DNA from: Nostocales cyanobacterium HT-58-2
Lineage (GTDB): Bacteria; Cyanobacteriota; Cyanobacteriia; Cyanobacteriales; Nostocaceae
Length of the DNA stretch: 64,000 nt
Assembly: GCA_002163975.1 (NCBI GenBank)
Contig: CP019636.1
Coordinates: 4,103,001-4,167,000, forward strand
Reading direction: 5' to 3'
Below are positions 1 through 9,053 of this stretch, one piece after another. A model generated the notes under the pieces. The model ran no database searches. It was not told the origin of the DNA and worked only from the letters and a program-made list of their open reading frames with translations. The number at the start of each line of letters is the position of its first letter. Positions within the stretch are counted from its first letter, which is position 1. A program made the position numbers and the translations under genes.

Positions 1-20
1 GTTTTAACCCGGCGTTTCTC

Positions 21-434
21 TTACTTCCCACGTTGATTTTCAATATACTTTTTAACTACCTCAGTGCTGACCTGACCTGTTGACGCTACGAAGTAGGTCG
101 GTGTCCACAAAGCTGGTAGTTTTTTCAATTCTGGGAATTCTTTTCTTAGGTGGTGTGATGCTCGACCCTTCACCCACCTAGCAACATCAGCAGGGGATTC
201 ATGGGTAGGAGTATTTACGAAGAAATGTACGTGGTCGGGTTGAATTTCCAAAGCAATCAGTTTCCATCCATGTTCCGTTACAAGCTCAAAGATAATTTCT
301 TGCAATCTACGCGCCACACCTCCTGTTAATACAGGCTTACGTCGTTTTGGTACAAACACAAAATGATAATTGATTGATGAAACAGAGTTTTCGGTTCTTC
401 TGTACTCGTAGTCTTCTTTAGATAGTTTTGCCAT
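21..434 (-). CDS. tnpA: IS200-type Y1 transposase TnpA
   Basis: 137-residue HUH single-strand transposase, the family's normal length. The HUH metal site is visible as HVHFF near residue 69, and the catalytic tyrosine lies in KKYIENQ at the C-terminus. It would cut and rejoin the hairpin ends of the element as single-stranded DNA. The start ATG is followed by MAKLSKEDYEYRR, a usual N-terminus for cyanobacterial copies. It diverges from the tnpB of the same element. No disruption is seen. Confidence 0.93.
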   Translation of the reverse strand: MAKLSKEDYEYRRTENSVSSINYHFVFVPKRRKPVLTGGVARRLQEIIFELVTEHGWKLIALEIQPDHVHFFVNTPTHESPADVARWVKGRASHHLRKEFPELKKLPALWTPTYFVASTGQVSTEVVKKYIENQRGK

Positions 435-500
435 TTTCCGAAATATTGTTGACGCTGCCTGTAGCAGAAATCATAATCAACAACAGGAGGTGATGCCAAG

Positions 501-1889
501 TTGTACAGAACAATACCAGTTAAAGCTCGGTTCACTGATGAAGAAAAAGCATTCTGGGTTGACCAATGTGAACACGCTAACAGTCTTATTAATTCAGCGA
601 TTTATCACGTCAAACAAACTCATTACAGCAGACTTGAACAAACGGATGATGCGTTTACAACTTACTGGCGTGGTGATGAATTACGCTACGGTTGGAAGAC
701 ATATAAGTGCAGCACGACTTATCCTGAATTGGATAAAGTTCTCAAAGACAATCCTCACTACAAAGCAATGGCTGCACAGTCAGCGCAACAAACTCTTAAG
801 GCGGTAGGGGAATCAATCACCAGCTATAACGGACTGGTTAACGCTTATTACAAAGGTGAGGTTGATAGACCATCATTGCCAAAGTACAGAAAGCGTGGAG
901 GGCTTGCGGCTGTAACGTTTCCACGTCAAGCACTAAACTACAAAGATGGTTGTTTTTATCCGTCAATTAGTCGTGATACTAAGCCGCACTTGCTAACTGA
1001 GATTACCTTACAGTTACCTGAATTCATTGATTCAGATTGGGTTAAGGAGGTAACAGTACGTCCTTGTTTGGGTGAGTTGTGGATTGATTGGGTAATTGAT
1101 GATGGTAAAGAACCAATTGGCAACAATCCCAAGCTTGATTACACGCAAGCTTGGAGTTTTGACCACGGTGGAACTAACTGGCTAACAGGTGTTTCAACCC
1201 GTGGGAAAAGCCTGATTATTGATGGTAGAAAACTCAAATCAATGAATCAAGGTTATTGCCACTTGGTTGCCAAATACAAGCAAGGAAAATCAGATTTTTA
1301 TTGGGACGCGAACCTTGATAGAGTGCAACGCAAACGTAATAACCAAATGCGTGACGCTGTTAACAAAGCAGCAAGATTCATCATTAACCAATGTCTTAAT
1401 GACTGTGTTGGTAATCTGGTAATTGGTTGGAATGATGGTCAAAAAAATGGTTCTAATATGGGCAAGCGCGGTAATCAAAACTTTGTTGTTATCCCCACAA
1501 AGCGATTGATTGACCGACTAAAGCAACTTTGTCCAGAGTACGGAATTGTACTCACAATCACCGAGGAAGCATATACTTCAAAAGCGTCTTACCTGGATGG
1601 CGATAGCCTCTACAAGCATGGTGAAAAACCCGCAGGATGGAAACCGTCAGGTAATCGGGTAAAACGCGGATTGTACAAAAGTCGTGATGGTCACGTCATC
1701 AATGCCGATTGCAATGGCGCGGCTAACATTGCGAGAAAAGTAGCCACACAGCTAGGTTTAAATCTAGCCAAGTTGGGTAGGGGAGCCTTGACACTCCCAA
1801 GACGAGTTGATTTGTTTAAGGGATTATCCAAATCATATCGTAAACGTTGCGGAGCGGGTCTTTTAGACCCCGTAGCAACATCAGTTTAG
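501..1889 (+). CDS. tnpB: TnpB, RNA-guided nuclease of an IS200/IS605 element
   Basis: 462-residue TnpB of the large cyanobacterial subgroup without an obvious CxxC zinc finger. RuvC-like acidic residues are seen in SFDHGG, in TEEAYTSKASYLDGD and in INADCNGAANIA, so the nuclease site looks intact. A strong Shine-Dalgarno AGGAGG at 485-490 lies ten bases before a TTG codon at 501, which decides this non-ATG start. In the family, the 3' end of the gene and the right end encode the guide (omega) RNA; here that would run through the hairpin at 1893-1913. Confidence 0.9.
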   Translation: MYRTIPVKARFTDEEKAFWVDQCEHANSLINSAIYHVKQTHYSRLEQTDDAFTTYWRGDELRYGWKTYKCSTTYPELDKVLKDNPHYKAMAAQSAQQTLKAVGESITSYNGLVNAYYKGEVDRPSLPKYRKRGGLAAVTFPRQALNYKDGCFYPSISRDTKPHLLTEITLQLPEFIDSDWVKEVTVRPCLGELWIDWVIDDGKEPIGNNPKLDYTQAWSFDHGGTNWLTGVSTRGKSLIIDGRKLKSMNQGYCHLVAKYKQGKSDFYWDANLDRVQRKRNNQMRDAVNKAARFIINQCLNDCVGNLVIGWNDGQKNGSNMGKRGNQNFVVIPTKRLIDRLKQLCPEYGIVLTITEEAYTSKASYLDGDSLYKHGEKPAGWKPSGNRVKRGLYKSRDGHVINADCNGAANIARKVATQLGLNLAKLGRGALTLPRRVDLFKGLSKSYRKRCGAGLLDPVATSV

Positions 1890-1892
1890 AAT

Positions 1893-1913
1893 CCCCCGTG
1901 TTTCAACCGGGGG
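1893..1913 (+). repeat. IS200/IS605 right-end hairpin
   Basis: CCCCCG pairs with CGGGGG around a ten-base loop, in the context GAATCCCCCGTGTTTCAACC. The same motif recurs, more or less decayed, at 30688-30712 and 53597-53630. In this family the structure serves as transposase recognition hairpin and as part of the omega RNA. Confidence 0.75.
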
Positions 1914-1941
1914 AGACGTCAAGAAAACTTTGGTCTTCTAG

Positions 1942-1984
1942 AAAAAAAATAAGGTCAGCCACGCTCACGTAACATGGCGACCTT
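1942..1984 (-). terminator. Rho-independent terminator of the YdcF-like gene
   Basis: Read on the minus strand, an AAGGT..GGC/GCC..ACCTT hairpin (1951-1984, one bulged base) is followed by a run of eight U residues (A run at 1942-1949). It lies directly downstream of the minus-strand gene ending at 2012. Confidence 0.75.
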
Positions 1985-2011
1985 TTAAGTATCTTTTTTT
2001 TCAGGATGTCC

Positions 2012-2701
2012 TTACCGACCACGTAGGAAAAAGTAGATCTGGTTGAGATAAGTTTCCCAGACTCGCGTTGTTATTTGCAACATTTCCGCATTAGGTACAA
2101 AGTCTTCTAACCTTAACCCCCTTCTTCTAATATCTTGTGGAGTTTGCAACAGGTATGGTGCGCTTACGACATCAGACATTCTTGAGGCAGAGATGATACC
2201 ATCACTAGTGATGGTACTATTTTGTCCCAAAGCGACTAGTGTTTCAGACGTTGATGTGGCTGGTGCTATGGATGAAGCTAGCCGCACGTTTTGGACGATT
2301 TCCTGATTTGCTAAATATGGTTCACCCACCATTGCAACAGGCGATCGCACTAGGAAGTAGGCAAAGGCTGGTGTACTTGACAACAACAAAATTGTCAGTG
2401 CCCACCCGATTAAATATCCTCCTGGTGCATCCAGAGTCCCTCCTTTTTTCATCCTCTGTGCTGCAAAAACCATAAGTAAAATCGATGCTCCCAGAGGTTT
2501 GAGTGGGAACGACACGACCCTCCATAATGAGGCAACAGCTGGTTCATTGGGGTTAATAAACGACAGCAGTATGACCAGCAACATAATGACCAGGACTAAT
2601 CTCCCCACAAAAGTTCCTGAGGGATAAAATCTCTGGAACAAAGTGTATATGATAGTACCAACAAGCAGCCACAGTAATACCCGGCTTAACAGTTCAAACA
2701 T
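2012..2701 (-). CDS. YdcF/ElyC-like membrane protein, apparently internally deleted
   Basis: 229 residues. The N-terminal part has three to four hydrophobic segments (about 5-25, 34-50, 65-82 and 97-117) and matches my memory of cyanobacterial YdcF-family (DUF218) proteins of roughly 340-370 residues. The last 35 residues (LRLEDFVPNAEML, then ITTRVWETYLNQIYFFLRG) match the family's C-terminal end. Between them, after VALGQNS, only about 25 residues replace the DUF218 core that carries the presumed active site. I infer an internal deletion that kept the frame; a genuine short paralogue is the alternative. Function is uncertain, and catalysis is unlikely if the core is lost. A terminator follows at 1942-1984. 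Confidence 0.6.
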   Translation of the reverse strand: MFELLSRVLLWLLVGTIIYTLFQRFYPSGTFVGRLVLVIMLLVILLSFINPNEPAVASLWRVVSFPLKPLGASILLMVFAAQRMKKGGTLDAPGGYLIGWALTILLLSSTPAFAYFLVRSPVAMVGEPYLANQEIVQNVRLASSIAPATSTSETLVALGQNSTITSDGIISASRMSDVVSAPYLLQTPQDIRRRGLRLEDFVPNAEMLQITTRVWETYLNQIYFFLRGR

Positions 2702-2954
2702 AGATGATTGACTCTCAAATCTTCTTTTGCGGTCAGCCTAAAGGTTTTGGGCGGTGGGGTTATTGTACCGTCAAATTGTAATCGTACTGTTACCTGACTT
2801 CAAATACCTCACACCCTCACACTACGACAACCATCGTAGTGATTTTAGTGCAATTTCTTACAACTGCATCCACTATCCGTAATTTTCCAGATCAATCATC
2901 TGCCTCCCGTAAATTAAATTAAATTTAGTAGTCGTCAAGTCAAAAGGAAAAACT

Positions 2955-3953
2955 ATGTCGCCTGGAAAACCCACCATTTTGGTGACAGGGGGAGCTGGAT
3001 ACATTGGCTCCCATACGGTGCTTGCTCTTAAGCAGGCTGGTTTTGACGTGATAATACTCGATAATTTGGTGTACGGACACCGAGACTTGGTAGAAAAAGT
3101 TTTACAAGTAGAACTTGTGGTGGGAGACACAGGCGATCGCGCTCTGTTGGATGATCTCTTTAAAACGCGTGATGTAGCGGCTGTCATGCATTTTTCGGCT
3201 TACGCCTACGTAGGAGAATCCGTCACCGACCCGGCAAAGTACTACCGCAACAACGTTATAGGTACTCTAACCCTGTTAGAGGCGATGCTAGCGGCGTCTG
3301 TTAAGAAATTTGTATTTTCTTCTACTTGTGCAACATATGGGGTGCCTCAAGTCGTGCCTATTCCGGAAGACCATCCCCAGAATCCAATTAATCCCTACGG
3401 GGCAACTAAGCTGATGGTAGAACGGATTCTTTCAGATTTTCATGTTGCTTACGATTTTAAATCGGTGCGATTCCGCTATTTTAACGCCGCTGGTGCTGCT
3501 CCCAATGGCTTATTAGGAGAAGACCACAACCCTGAAACCCATTTGATTCCCCTGGTCTTACAGACAGCGTTGGGCAAGCGCGAATCTATTTCCGTGTTCG
3601 GCACCGATTACCCCACGCCTGATGGGACGTGCATTCGCGATTATATTCATGTGAGCGATTTAGCAGACGCTCATGTTTTGGGATTGAAATATCTGTTGGA
3701 AGGCGGCGACAGCCAAGTTTTTAACTTAGGAAATGGCAACGGTTTCTCAGTTAAAGAAGTGATTGAAACTGCCAAGAAAGTGACAGGAAAAGATATCAAA
3801 GTTGTGGAGTGCGATCGCCGTCCTGGGGATCCACCAGCACTCATTGGTAGTGGTGATAAAGCCAGACAAATCCTAGGCTGGCATCCACAATACCCTTCTC
3901 TTGAGGAAATTATCACTCACGCTTGGCAGTGGCACCAGAGTCGGCATAAATGA
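2955..3953 (+). CDS. galE: UDP-glucose 4-epimerase
   Basis: 332-residue short-chain dehydrogenase/reductase of the extended class that interconverts UDP-glucose and UDP-galactose using bound NAD. The Rossmann motif is VTGGAGYIGSH (about residues 9-19), the catalytic serine/threonine stretch is FSSTCATYG and the YxxxK motif is YGATK. Substrate-loop sequences RYFNAAGA and GTCIRDYIHVSDLA are present. Length and start are normal; AAAAGGAAAAACT precedes the ATG. It probably supplies sugar nucleotides for envelope polysaccharides. Confidence 0.95.
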   Translation: MSPGKPTILVTGGAGYIGSHTVLALKQAGFDVIILDNLVYGHRDLVEKVLQVELVVGDTGDRALLDDLFKTRDVAAVMHFSAYAYVGESVTDPAKYYRNNVIGTLTLLEAMLAASVKKFVFSSTCATYGVPQVVPIPEDHPQNPINPYGATKLMVERILSDFHVAYDFKSVRFRYFNAAGAAPNGLLGEDHNPETHLIPLVLQTALGKRESISVFGTDYPTPDGTCIRDYIHVSDLADAHVLGLKYLLEGGDSQVFNLGNGNGFSVKEVIETAKKVTGKDIKVVECDRRPGDPPALIGSGDKARQILGWHPQYPSLEEIITHAWQWHQSRHK

Positions 3954-4096
3954 GGAAATACCGTTGAGTTAAGAAGTTTATTCGTTGAGGCAAGCTTCGG
4001 GAGCAGGGGAGGTAGAGAGGCAGGGGAAGATGGGGAGACGTCCAGACGCCGAGAAATTTGTGCCCGTGTCTCCGTGTCTCCGTGTCCTCTTTTCCC

Positions 4097-4714
4097 TTAC
4101 CGTCTCTTTACCATTCGCAGTATTCCAAAGAAGACACCGACTGCTAAAAGCCCAGATAGGGCGATCGCCCAAAGTGGTATTCCCTGTGTTTGCCCTTGGG
4201 TGATACTATCATTGACATTTTGTATCTTTTGTGTAGAGTCTGTTGTCACTGAACCAGCTGCCACGGTGACTGGAAACTTTAAATCAAATGGCTGGAAGCT
4301 CTTGCCGTTCTTTGGCTTGCCACTCAGATGTAGCTGATAAGCTCCCGGTCTAGGAAAGGTAATTTCAGTGCCAGGTATACCTTGATACCGCTCAGCCGAA
4401 ATAGGTTTTAAGGGTGGTTCGATGAGTGGAGGTTCATTAGCAGAGTGAGGTTCAGCATAAACAGCTAATTGACAATTACACTCTGCTAAGGGGATCACCT
4501 TTCCACCTTTACGAGTCATGGCAAACCAGGTTTTTGTGGATTCCCCAGCCCGGGGATTATCATTCGGTTCTATGTGTAAGGTCGCACCTACATCTGTTGC
4601 AGTCGTTACCTTGTGGGCAACGGCTGGGTAAGTACTAGCTGCATAAATGACTATAAAAGTCAAAGATTTTAATCCTTGGTAGATGAATTTACTGCGACCT
4701 TTTTGGGGGAACAT
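4097..4714 (-). CDS. Secreted protein with C-terminal membrane anchor, partner of the downstream-overlapping membrane protein
   Basis: 205 residues. An N-terminal signal peptide (about residues 17-33) ends at AVA-H, a good signal peptidase I site. A periplasmic beta-rich region follows, with a Cys pair in ECNCQ, then one membrane segment (about 178-198) and a basic tail RMVKRR, so the protein should face the periplasm. Its start overlaps the end of the upstream membrane-protein gene by 26 bases, which indicates cotranscription and coupling. I do not recognise a named family; the topology and partner suggest metal or redox handling at the envelope, which is inference only. Confidence 0.75.
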   Translation of the reverse strand: MFPQKGRSKFIYQGLKSLTFIVIYAASTYPAVAHKVTTATDVGATLHIEPNDNPRAGESTKTWFAMTRKGGKVIPLAECNCQLAVYAEPHSANEPPLIEPPLKPISAERYQGIPGTEITFPRPGAYQLHLSGKPKNGKSFQPFDLKFPVTVAAGSVTTDSTQKIQNVNDSITQGQTQGIPLWAIALSGLLAVGVFFGILRMVKRR

Positions 4715-5912
4715 AAAATTTTTGTAAAGATAAGATTGACCAAAAAAAGCGCCAACGCACGAGGATCACAGCGAGCGTGACAAATCCCAGAAGCACTGTT
4801 GCTAATTTATTTTCCCAGGTAGATTGAAAAGAACCCAAGTAGTGAGAGCCAATTATGACAGCATGAATGGCACTGAGTAGCAAAGCTGGCACGCTCAAGA
4901 GATGAATTGCTCGCCAGCGATCGCCTAAGCACTTTTGTAAGTTGTCAAAACTGGTGAGTGCTGCGGGAATCATCAACACCAGTGCCATAGCACCCAAAGC
5001 CATGCCCAACTGATAATCTGGTGGCAAGAACAAAAAAGCTGCAATATTCCATTGCAGTGAATGTTCCATCATATGGGTGGTGTGAGCCAAAGACAGCACA
5101 AAAGCGCCTACTCCCAACGCACGACGATAACGCAAAGGTGCTGCCCACAAGCGATTGATAGGACGAGCAACGAGCGCCAGAATTAAACAGATTAACGCAG
5201 CGTGTCCGGTGTAATCTACCATTGTGTCACCAGTTCGTAGCAGCGTTAGTACACCAATGGTGAGAGTGACCCAGCCACCCAAGCGAAACAATTGACTACG
5301 CTTGTCTTTACTGACTAACGATGTAGACACACCCACACCTAACATTGTAGGCAGCGTTCCTAAGCCAAAAGCCAGCATTGTTGCTGCACCTATTAACCAA
5401 TTGCCAGTTTCAGCAGCTTTAATTTGGGCAGCATACAGGAACCCACAAGGCATTAAACCCCAAGTCATACCTAAAAGCGCTGGTGTCCACCATTTGGTTT
5501 GTTGAGACAGCCTCACCATTGCCTGACTCAAGGAATTATGCAGACGACCTTGCATGAGAGGGTGCAACAATGGAATGCGAGGCAGAAAGTCTGATTTTAT
5601 TTGTCCAATCCCAAACCAAATGAGCAGAACACCAGTGATAATTGCCATCCAGTGGCGTAATTCGCTACCAATTCCCGCCATTTGCCCACTGGCAAGTAAA
5701 ACTGAACCTAGTGCCCCAATCCCAGCGCCAACCAGAACATAGCTCAACATCCGCCCTAGGTTGAGTAATGCGTGAAACTGCAATTGCTGTTGCCAATGGG
5801 AATCCTGCTTATGAGATAGGGAAAACGCCACCGCCAACGGACCACACATTCCAAAGCAGTGTCCAAAACTTCCCACGAACCCCAAAGTCATGATGAGCAA
5901 CAAATGTAGCAT
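4689..5912 (-). CDS. UreH/DsbD-like membrane domain fused to a ferric-reductase-like domain
   Basis: 407-residue polytopic protein. The N-terminal half (about 1-230) is of the TauE/SafE-UreH/DsbD_2 type, shown by the start LGFVGSFGHCFGMCGPLAVA and the later GLMPCGFLYAA, the two Cys/Pro motifs of this fold. The C-terminal half (about 255-400) has paired histidine-bearing helices (LAHTTHMMEHS, WRAIHLLSVP, LSAIHAVI) as in ferric-reductase or MsrQ-like haem-binding domains. It is first in a two-gene unit. A transport or transmembrane electron-transfer role, possibly in metal handling, is inferred. Confidence 0.75.
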   Translation of the reverse strand: MLHLLLIMTLGFVGSFGHCFGMCGPLAVAFSLSHKQDSHWQQQLQFHALLNLGRMLSYVLVGAGIGALGSVLLASGQMAGIGSELRHWMAIITGVLLIWFGIGQIKSDFLPRIPLLHPLMQGRLHNSLSQAMVRLSQQTKWWTPALLGMTWGLMPCGFLYAAQIKAAETGNWLIGAATMLAFGLGTLPTMLGVGVSTSLVSKDKRSQLFRLGGWVTLTIGVLTLLRTGDTMVDYTGHAALICLILALVARPINRLWAAPLRYRRALGVGAFVLSLAHTTHMMEHSLQWNIAAFLFLPPDYQLGMALGAMALVLMIPAALTSFDNLQKCLGDRWRAIHLLSVPALLLSAIHAVIIGSHYLGSFQSTWENKLATVLLGFVTLAVILVRWRFFWSILSLQKFYVPPKRSQ

Positions 5913-6269
5913 TAGTTATTAAAAATTAAATAAATAACAAAAATTTAAGAATTAAAAATGCGACTTATTAGATTTAAGCATTGCTGAAGATTAGACTTCT
6001 TGCATGAATCTTTGCCCACTCTTGCTTGAAGAGCAAAGTTCTACACGCTAAGTTCCTCTTCCAAGCTTGGGAAAAGGGGTTGGAGAATAAAGGTAGGTTT
6101 TGCATTTGCGCAACAGACCTATTGAAAAGTTTTATGAGGAACTTTAAATGAAGAGAGTTGTTCTGTCAAAAGACATGGTGTCAAACTCTGGCTTTGCGCT
6201 ATTCTATGTCAGGAATGTAAGAAGGAGATGGGGAGACAATAGGTTGAGGAGATAAGGGAAGGTTTATTG
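5913..6269. other. Intergenic region with a degenerate miniature repeat
   Basis: An AT-rich stretch lies upstream of the minus-strand membrane gene, then the repeat at 5992-6121, then a region with GAGATAAGGGAAGG just before the M28 peptidase start. No gene is supported here. Confidence 0.6.
5992..6121. repeat. Degenerate MITE-like element with imperfect terminal inverted repeats
   Basis: The left end TAGACTTCTTGCATGAATC resembles the left end of the clear element at 45226-45358. The right end, read on the other strand, is TAGGTCTGTTGCGCAAATGC, with about 11 of 19 positions matching. Size (130 bases) and TA-bounded ends agree with the better copy, so I call it an older relative with lower confidence. 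Confidence 0.5.
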
Positions 6270-7430
6270 ATGAGACATGTGAAAAAATGGTTCTGGCTAG
6301 TGTTGTTATTAGTGACAGTCGTTGCGATCGCGCTCACGAGTGAGTTTGTCAAACAGCACAGAGAGTCAGTCATTTACAGTATTAGAGTCGAGAATTCTCC
6401 CACGACACATCAAGACAAGACACAAACTGGGCAAGATGTACAGACAACAAGACGCAAACAGACGAACATAGAAAATTCCCCTACCTCAGAACCTCTCCAA
6501 GTTCCCAAGTCCTTACAAGTGTCTGCTGATAAGCTTTTTGCCCACATTCAAAGGTTAAATTTTACACGTCATACCCCAGCAGAGCGATCGCGGACTCGCG
6601 CTTACATCACAAGCGAACTGAAACAATTAGGCTGGAAACCCAAATTAGAGAAGTTCCAAGATGGTGTCAACGTCTTTGCGCAAAGACCAGGGACTGATAA
6701 AAATGCAGGTATAATTTTGATAGCGGCGCATTACGACACAGTTTATAATTCACCTGGTGCTGATGACAACGCTACTGGTGTTGCTGTGGTGCTAGAAGTT
6801 GCCCGACTACTTGGTTCACGTCCCACACCTAGAACATTGCAACTCGCCTTTTTTGACTTGGAGGAAGCAGGGCTTCTAGGAAGTAAAGCTTTTGTGACGA
6901 ACAAGAAATATCTAGAAAATCTCGATGGCGTTATTGTCATCGATATGGTGGGTTTTGCTTGCCATACCCCTGGTTGTCAGAAATACCCTACAGGTTTACC
7001 CATTGCCCCACCTAGTGACAAGGGTGACTTTTTAGCAGTGGTAGGTGATACAGAACACTTACCACTGCTGAATGCTTTTCAAAATTCACAAAAATTCCCT
7101 GCCATCTCTTTTAATAAGGCAATGATAAGGGAATCATCTCTACCAGCTGTGCTAACACTGCCAATACCTCTCAAAGGCTTGCTGACACCTGATACTCTAC
7201 GCAGCGATCACGCCCCCTTCTGGTATCAAGGAGTGGGTGCAGTGCTGGTAACAGATACAGCAAATCTACGTACTCCTCATTACCATCAACCTAGCGATGT
7301 CCCAGCGACTATTGATCGCAAGTTTTTCACCGGAGCAGCACAAGTTATTGTGAATACGACTCATGTACTATTAGAAAATAGCCATTCCTTGGATAGTTCG
7401 CCATCAACCTTGCAAACCCCTTCGGGGTAG
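6270..7430 (+). CDS. Membrane-anchored or secreted M28-family zinc peptidase
   Basis: 386 residues from the ATG at 6270; an in-frame TTG lies one codon earlier, but GGAAGG at 6257-6262 fits the ATG well. An uncleaved signal anchor covers residues 7-25, followed by a charged, Ser/Thr-rich linker to about 85. The catalytic domain has the M28 zinc ligands in AAHYDTV, GADDNATGVA and DLEEAGLLGS, plus later SDHAPFW and a histidine in TPHYHQPSD. It should be an exported aminopeptidase; substrate unknown. A palindrome at 7553-7566 may terminate it. Confidence 0.88.
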   Translation: MRHVKKWFWLVLLLVTVVAIALTSEFVKQHRESVIYSIRVENSPTTHQDKTQTGQDVQTTRRKQTNIENSPTSEPLQVPKSLQVSADKLFAHIQRLNFTRHTPAERSRTRAYITSELKQLGWKPKLEKFQDGVNVFAQRPGTDKNAGIILIAAHYDTVYNSPGADDNATGVAVVLEVARLLGSRPTPRTLQLAFFDLEEAGLLGSKAFVTNKKYLENLDGVIVIDMVGFACHTPGCQKYPTGLPIAPPSDKGDFLAVVGDTEHLPLLNAFQNSQKFPAISFNKAMIRESSLPAVLTLPIPLKGLLTPDTLRSDHAPFWYQGVGAVLVTDTANLRTPHYHQPSDVPATIDRKFFTGAAQVIVNTTHVLLENSHSLDSSPSTLQTPSG

Positions 7431-7745
7431 GGAACAGGCAAGGGGGAACAGCCAACAGTGATAAAAACTTTAGTTATGGGTATAAAGCCCATTTAAAAAA
7501 AAAGATGTTTTTCAAGACACTTATGGTGAGAAAAACGGCGTCCTTGTTACACCACGCTATAGCGTGTGGTTTTCCCTGTTCCCTGTTGCCTTTGAACGAG
7601 TGGTACAGGAGGGTGAAAGTCCACTTTTTCTAAGATACAAGGATGCGGTCTTCCTTTGATGACAGCATGAATTATAAAGGACAGCATGGGTTACGCTTCG
7701 CTAACCCATCCTACATTTGTTTACCATTTCTTCATGTCAAGCAAC
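7431..7745. other. Intergenic region with terminator palindrome and a miniature repeat
   Basis: Between the plus-strand peptidase and the minus-strand cyclase. It holds repeats of the words GGGAACAG/CCCTGTTCCC, common in cyanobacterial spacers, the palindrome at 7553-7566 and the miniature repeat that reaches the cyclase stop codon. No gene seen. Confidence 0.6.
7553..7566 (+). terminator. Possible terminator of the M28 peptidase gene
   Basis: The perfect 14-base palindrome CACGCTATAGCGTG is followed by TGGTTTTCC on the plus strand. It lies 120 bases after the stop of the convergent M28 gene. The short U run makes it a weak call. Confidence 0.4.
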
Positions 7746-7751
7746 TTAAAT
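7596..7751. repeat. Miniature repeat, copy A (AGCATGGGTTACGC family)
   Basis: The core CAGCATGGGTTACGCTTCGC, then AACCCATCCTACATTT, is shared with copies at 38838-39048 and 57159-57292. The right end CAAGCAACTTAAA corresponds to the terminal TACTTAA of the other copies. The adenylate cyclase stop codon (TAA, 7746-7748 on the minus strand) lies in this right end. The left boundary is approximate. Confidence 0.6.
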
Positions 7752-9053
7752 AGCAAAATAGAGTTGATTAAATTTATTATTTGGTAACAAACCTGTTGGA
7801 TCTAAAGCTAAGTTACTTTTAATACCTTCAACAAAATACATATCGATTTCACCCTTATTTTTAGCAGTGATTTTCCCTCGGTATTGAACTGCAAAAAAAT
7901 CTTTAATTAACTCAAAAGTTGCTTGGGAAATGTTAATGCTTCCAGGAACACCAGATAATTCTAGCCTTGAGGCAGTGTTAACAGTGTCACCCCAAACATC
8001 ATAGGCAAACTTCTTGTGTCCAATCACACCTGCTAATAATGGTCCTGAGTGAATACCAATACGAATTTCCCAGTAGGGTTGCTTCAAAAGCGCCTTTTCT
8101 TTTTTGCGCCATTCCATGAATGTACGAATGTTGATAGCAGCTAGTACGGCATCAATGGCATGGGTTTTGTTGGGAGTCGGAATTCCTCCAACACACATAT
8201 AACTGTCACCAATTGTTTTCAATTTTTCCAAATTATGTGCTTCTATAAATTGGTCAAAGCAAGAAAAACAGTAATCAAGTTCATCAACGAGTTCTTGTGG
8301 ACTGAGCTGTTCGGTTAATTTAGTAAAATTTTTGAAGTCTGTAAAGAGAACAGAGGCACATTCATAATAAACAGGCTTGACTGTACCAGTCTGCTTCAGT
8401 TCTGCGGCAATATCTGTTGGTAGTATATTCAAAAGCAATTGGTCAGTCTTGCGTTTTTCTTCTTCTAATTGAATATACAGCCCATTTAACTCTTCAAATC
8501 GTTTCGCATTGGTGATGGCTGCTGATAATTGCACGGCTAATAAGTAGCCAATACGTAAATCTTCTTGCGTGTAACTTCGTGGTGGTGTTATGGCAAAGTT
8601 AATAGTACCAATCACCTGATTCTCGTTTTCTAAGGGAATGATAATCTGCGATTGGTACTGGCTAAGAAAACCACTTGTAGAATTTTCATGGATGAGTTGA
8701 GCTTGACCTTGTTTCAGGCTAAGACCAACAACACCTATATCTGTTATATCAAAAGAGTCTATTTTGCCAACAGGACCAAATAGCGTAACAATACGCCAAG
8801 AAGAATTGTTAGTGTTGCGGAGGCAAACACTGCAATGCTCAAAGTCTAACAACCATTTCGCGTGTTTACCCACAACCTGCAAAATATTATCCATATTCAG
8901 TGAACGATTCATCGCGATCGCAATTTCATTTACAGCAGCGATCCGACTGGAAAACGCTTGCGCTTCCGCAAGCAGGCGGCGGGAAAGAAGCAACAGTTGT
9001 TGATAGTCCTGTTCTTCCAGCCTACTATCAATAGAGGCGGGGGTCGAAGTCAT
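7746..9053 (-). CDS. GAF-domain class III adenylate cyclase
   Basis: 435 residues. After a helical N-terminus, a GAF domain (about 45-190) is followed by a short coiled coil (GLYIQLEEEKRKTDQLL) and a class III cyclase domain (about 225-400). Metal-binding aspartates are in LFTDFKNFT and KTIGDSYM; the lysine in LEKLKTIGD and the Asp in AYDVWGD are the adenine-selecting positions, so cAMP is the expected product. Its ATG overlaps the stop of the upstream AhpD-like gene as ATGA, so the two are translationally coupled. The stop codon lies in a miniature repeat. The GAF ligand is unknown. Confidence 0.88.
   Translation of the reverse strand: MTSTPASIDSRLEEQDYQQLLLLSRRLLAEAQAFSSRIAAVNEIAIAMNRSLNMDNILQVVGKHAKWLLDFEHCSVCLRNTNNSSWRIVTLFGPVGKIDSFDITDIGVVGLSLKQGQAQLIHENSTSGFLSQYQSQIIIPLENENQVIGTINFAITPPRSYTQEDLRIGYLLAVQLSAAITNAKRFEELNGLYIQLEEEKRKTDQLLLNILPTDIAAELKQTGTVKPVYYECASVLFTDFKNFTKLTEQLSPQELVDELDYCFSCFDQFIEAHNLEKLKTIGDSYMCVGGIPTPNKTHAIDAVLAAINIRTFMEWRKKEKALLKQPYWEIRIGIHSGPLLAGVIGHKKFAYDVWGDTVNTASRLELSGVPGSINISQATFELIKDFFAVQYRGKITAKNKGEIDMYFVEGIKSNLALDPTGLLPNNKFNQLYFAI

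Larger units (their letters stand above)
1..1925. mobile_element. IS200/IS605 element with divergent tnpA and tnpB
   Basis: A Y1 transposase gene on the minus strand and a TnpB gene on the plus strand diverge from a 66-base gap. The right end carries the GC-rich hairpin typical of this family at 1893-1913, just after the tnpB stop. The left boundary lies at or before base 1, so the element may be incomplete in this window. Both proteins look full length, so the copy could still be active. IS200/IS605 elements have subterminal hairpins instead of inverted repeats and transpose as single strands. Confidence 0.85.

Noticed and set aside
3954..4096. Purine-rich GGAGCAGGGGAGG and TCTCCGTGTC words after galE
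   Set aside because: Common low-complexity spacer repeats of cyanobacteria; no gene or defined element could be drawn from them.
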